Assembly (NCBI RefSeq): GCF_016703145.1
Contig: NZ_JADJCO010000005.1
Span: 496,001 to 560,000 of the forward strand
Length of the DNA: 64,000 bases
Source: Ottowia sp.
GTDB lineage: Bacteria > Pseudomonadota > Gammaproteobacteria > Burkholderiales > Burkholderiaceae_C
Reading direction: 5' to 3'
Shown: positions 61,743-64,000 of the stretch, one piece after another
How positions within the stretch are numbered: position 1 is the stretch's first letter
Layout of the letters: each line of letters starts with the position of its first letter
Notes under the pieces: generated by a model
What the model saw: only the letters and a program-made list of their open reading frames with translations
What the model was told of the DNA's origin: nothing
The model's database searches: none
Translations under genes and position numbers: made by a program

Positions 61743-62417
61743 TCACCACTTCCCGCGCTGGCTGCGCGGACTGGCGCGCAGCGCCGTGGTGATGAGTTCG
61801 ACGGCATCGCGGCGTTCGGCGCCCTGGGCGAAGTCCAGGGCGGTCAGGCCTTTCTGGTTGCGCATGTGGATGTCGGCGCCGGCTTCGATCAGCAGCTTGA
61901 CGGCTTCGGGCGAGCCGTAGGACGCGGCCATCATCAGCGGCGTGGTGCCGTTGGGCGACTGGGCGTCGATGAAGGCGTGCTCTTCCAGCAGCAGGTCCAT
62001 CACCTGCAGATGGCCATGGGTAGCGGCGTAGTGCAGCGGCGCCCAGCCCGGCTTGTTGACGTCGGCGCCCTTGGCGATCAGGCGCTTGGCGATGTCGAGC
62101 TGGCCCTTGAGGGCGGCCATCATGAGCGGGCTCTCGTCGGTGGCGTTGCGCTGCTCGGGCTTCAGGCGCGGCGAGTCGATCAGCACGCTGGCCACCTTCA
62201 ATGCGCCGTCCTGCAACGCGACGTAGAGGCCGGGCGCGCCCCTGTCGTCGCGGAGGTTGGGGTCCAGGCCCTCGGCCAGCAGGCTGCGCATGGCCCGGTC
62301 GTTGTCCTGCTTGATGGCGCGAAAGAAGTCGCCGGCATCGGCGGCGAGCGCCAGCGGCGCCAGGCCGGCGGCGAGGCACAGGGCGGCGAGGCGTTTGGAG
62401 AGGATGGACTGCTTCAT
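61743..62417 (-). CDS. Exported ankyrin-repeat protein
   Basis: 224 residues. A signal peptide (~1-31, ends LALAADA) is followed by about five ankyrin repeats, for example TPLMMAASYGSPEAVKLLIEAGADI. It is likely periplasmic and protein-binding; partner unknown. Its start overlaps the tatD stop as ATGA, the conserved Comamonadaceae arrangement. Upstream of its end, 61601-61742 holds no gene. Confidence 0.85.
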   Translation of the reverse strand: MKQSILSKRLAALCLAAGLAPLALAADAGDFFRAIKQDNDRAMRSLLAEGLDPNLRDDRGAPGLYVALQDGALKVASVLIDSPRLKPEQRNATDESPLMMAALKGQLDIAKRLIAKGADVNKPGWAPLHYAATHGHLQVMDLLLEEHAFIDAQSPNGTTPLMMAASYGSPEAVKLLIEAGADIHMRNQKGLTALDFAQGAERRDAVELITTALRASPRSQRGKW

Positions 62418-63220
62418 GGCGAAACCCTCGTGAACAGACGGGTGAAGTTGGCGCTGGTCTGCGCCGCGATGTGCGCCACGCTGGCGCCGCGCAGTTCGGC
62501 CAGGCGCGCCGCCACGTAGGGCACGTAGGCGGGCGTGTTGGTCTTGCCGCGAAACGGCACTGGTGCCAGGTACGGCGAATCGGTCTCGATCAGCAGCCGG
62601 TCGTCCGGGACCAGCGTGGCCACCTCGTGCAGCTCGCGCGCGTTCTTGAAGGTGACGATGCCCGAGAGCGAGATGTAGAAGCCCTTGTCCAGCGCCGCGC
62701 GCGCCACCTCGCGCGTCTCGGTGAAGCAGTGGAACACGCCGCCCGCGCTGCCCGGACCACCGTCCTCGCCCTCCTCTCCCAGGATGGCCAGCGTGTCGGC
62801 GGAGGCCGCGCGGGTGTGGATGACCAGCGGCACGCCGGCGCGCCGCGCGGCGCGGATGTGGGTGCGGAAGCGCGCGCGCTGCCACTCGAGATCGGCGATG
62901 CCGCGGCCGCCCTTGCGCGCCTCCATCTGGTAGTAGTCCAGCCCGGTCTCGCCGATGGCGACCACCTTGGGCTGGGCGGCGGCGCGCACCAGTTCGTCCT
63001 CGGTCGGCTCGTGCACATCCTCGCTGTCGGGGTGCACGCCGGCCGTGGCCCAGAAGTTGTCGTAGCGCTCGGCCAGGGCCTGGACCTGGGGAAACTCTTC
63101 CATCGTGGTGCTGATGCACAGCGCCCGCGTGACCCGCGCCTCGGCCATGGCGGCGCGGATGGTCACTAGGTCGGCCGCGAGTTCAGGAAAGGTGAGGTGG
63201 CAGTGGGAATCGGTGAACAT
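62414..63220 (-). CDS. tatD: TatD family metal-dependent hydrolase
   Basis: 268 residues: the N-terminal metal motif DSHCHL (H6, H8), AIGETGLDYY with the metal-bridging Glu, VPLVIHTRAA, GVFHCFTETREVA and LLIETDSPYLAP match TatD DNases. It may act in DNA repair or RNA/DNA turnover. A short insertion (GEEGEDGGPGSAGG) precedes GVFHCF. Confidence 0.92.
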   Translation of the reverse strand: MFTDSHCHLTFPELAADLVTIRAAMAEARVTRALCISTTMEEFPQVQALAERYDNFWATAGVHPDSEDVHEPTEDELVRAAAQPKVVAIGETGLDYYQMEARKGGRGIADLEWQRARFRTHIRAARRAGVPLVIHTRAASADTLAILGEEGEDGGPGSAGGVFHCFTETREVARAALDKGFYISLSGIVTFKNARELHEVATLVPDDRLLIETDSPYLAPVPFRGKTNTPAYVPYVAARLAELRGASVAHIAAQTSANFTRLFTRVSP

Positions 63221-63253
63221 GCGGAAACAGATGGTCGCCGGGCGACCCCGGCG

Positions 63254-63625
63254 TCATATCGTCTGCGTCGGCCGGTCGGAGCCGAGCGAGGCGCCCAGGA
63301 TCTGCTCGATCTTGACCTTGAGCTGCTCGGATTTCTCGTCCTTCGGGAAGCGGATGCCCACGCCCTGGGTGCGGTTGCCCAGGGCGCGCGCGGGCGTGAT
63401 CCAGGCCACCTTGCCGGACACGGGGTAGCGCTGCGGGTCGTCGGGCAGGGTCAGCAGCACGTAGATGTCGTCGCCCAGGCTGTGGTCGCGCGTGCTGGGG
63501 ATGAAGATGCCCCCTTCGGCGAACATCGGGATGTAGGCGGCGTACAGCGCGGCCTTCTCCTTGATGGCGAGTTGGATGACGCTGGAACGCGGCGCGTGGA
63601 GGGCGGCGTGCTGGCTGGTGGACAT
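63254..63625 (-). CDS. pilZ: PilZ-domain protein (type IV pilus type)
   Basis: 123 residues: VIQLAIKEKAALYAAYIPMFAEGGIFIPS, DIYVLLTLPDDPQRYPVSGKVAWITP and GIGIRFPKDE-like GVGIRFPKDEKSEQLK match the small PilZ of the type IV pilus cluster, which usually lacks the c-di-GMP-binding RxxxR motif, as here. It is located between holB and tatD, the standard proteobacterial order. Confidence 0.9.
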   Translation of the reverse strand: MSTSQHAALHAPRSSVIQLAIKEKAALYAAYIPMFAEGGIFIPSTRDHSLGDDIYVLLTLPDDPQRYPVSGKVAWITPARALGNRTQGVGIRFPKDEKSEQLKVKIEQILGASLGSDRPTQTI

Positions 63626-63646
63626 GGACGACGGGCGTGGGGGGCG

Positions 63647-64000
63647 TCAGGCTCTTGAGTTTAGGGCTTGACGGGCCGCGCTGACCAGGAATTCCGTCGC
63701 CAATCCGGGGTTCAAGGGGTGTTCGGCCGTGCGCGCGGACTGCGCCAATTGGTTCCACCAGCGCGTCAGCGCCAGCAGGGACAGCGGCTGCGGCGGCAGG
63801 TCGGCGGCGTCGAAGAAGCGCGGCGGCGCCCCCACCTGCCGCGCCAGCAGGTCGTGGCAGAGCTTTTGCAGCCGCGCCACGGCCTCGGGCAGCGGCACGC
63901 CGGCCAGCGCGGCGGCGTCGCCCCGGCCGAGCGCGCGCGGCAGCAGCGCCCACTGGCGCGCGCTGTCCTTGCCCGTGCCCAGCGCCAGCGCGGCGGCGGG
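63647..64000 (-). CDS. holB: DNA polymerase III delta' subunit HolB, C-terminal part (cut by window edge)
   Basis: 117 codons in from the right edge to the TGA at 63647-63649. The visible sequence (SARQWALLPRALGRGDAAAL, VARLQKLCHDLLARQVGAPPRFF split, LLALTRWWNQLAQSARTAEHPLN split) is the HolB C-terminal clamp-loader domain. The order holB-pilZ-tatD supports the call. The ATPase-like N-terminal domains lie outside the window. Confidence 0.87.
   Translation of the reverse strand, partial: PAAALALGTGKDSARQWALLPRALGRGDAAALAGVPLPEAVARLQKLCHDLLARQVGAPPRFFDAADLPPQPLSLLALTRWWNQLAQSARTAEHPLNPGLATEFLVSAARQALNSRA

Overview
This is a GC-rich chromosomal window from a betaproteobacterium, most likely family Comamonadaceae (Acidovorax/Melaminivora/Alicycliphilus-like). 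The assignment rests on gene content and order: lipoyl-fused E3 in the pyruvate dehydrogenase operon, a Bug-type binding protein, pcaIJF with a divergent IclR regulator, lptFG divergent from pepA-holC, holB-pilZ-tatD-ankyrin, and a ~60 bp dispersed repeat of the type scattered through Comamonadaceae genomes. No rRNA, tRNA or CRISPR array was seen.

Layout. 1-3069: the start of a cyanophycin synthetase gene, divergent from an ABC exporter and a DUF1854 gene. 3119-5648: an accessory patch with a decayed TfoX gene, an SDR enzyme and a PA0069-type radical SAM protein behind a LexA-like box. 5666-10065: the heat-shock cluster fkbP-grpE-dnaK-dnaJ with a good sigma-32 promoter. 10205-17526: an HxlR regulator, a polar amino-acid ABC importer, a DUF4124/glutaredoxin protein, oligopeptidase A and FolD. 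17602-27151: a PAS histidine kinase/response regulator pair divergent from aceE-aceF-lpdA. 27245-30663: a Crp/Fnr regulator, an IS256-type element with intact ends but a frameshifted transposase, and a DUF1254 gene whose upstream region the IS interrupts.

30680-38440 is the most unusual stretch. It holds an atypical Fic protein with a palindromic GCGCCA operator cluster, an RlmI-like methyltransferase, an intact FitAB/VapBC-type toxin-antitoxin pair, and then a graveyard. The graveyard contains a PIN relic, the C-terminal half of a Cas1, the nuclease half of a DUF1887 (Can2/Card1-like) CRISPR effector, a RelE/ParE relic, the tail of an adenosine-deaminase-family protein, a truncated cmr2 (Cas10) and an apparently whole cmr1. 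I read this as the collapsed remains of a type III-B CRISPR-Cas locus with cyclic-oligoadenylate effectors.

38698-64000 returns to core genes: a methionine-type aminotransferase, CysB, CbiX, LptG/LptF, PepA, HolC, a LivK-type binding protein, an EamA exporter, MnmC, YggX, MetY, YbjQ, DUF72, PaiB, a TadA-dehalogenase fusion, LD-carboxypeptidase, a Bug protein, the beta-ketoadipate genes pcaF-pcaJ-pcaI with a divergent pcaR-type regulator, an ankyrin protein, TatD, PilZ and the C-terminus of HolB.

A second theme is the dispersed repeat. Fourteen copies are recognisable. Most lie at gene ends, but three lie inside coding sequence: the Ala/Pro linkers of AceF and of LpdA, and an insertion in MnmC. 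Two others supply stop codons and one supplies a TTG start codon.
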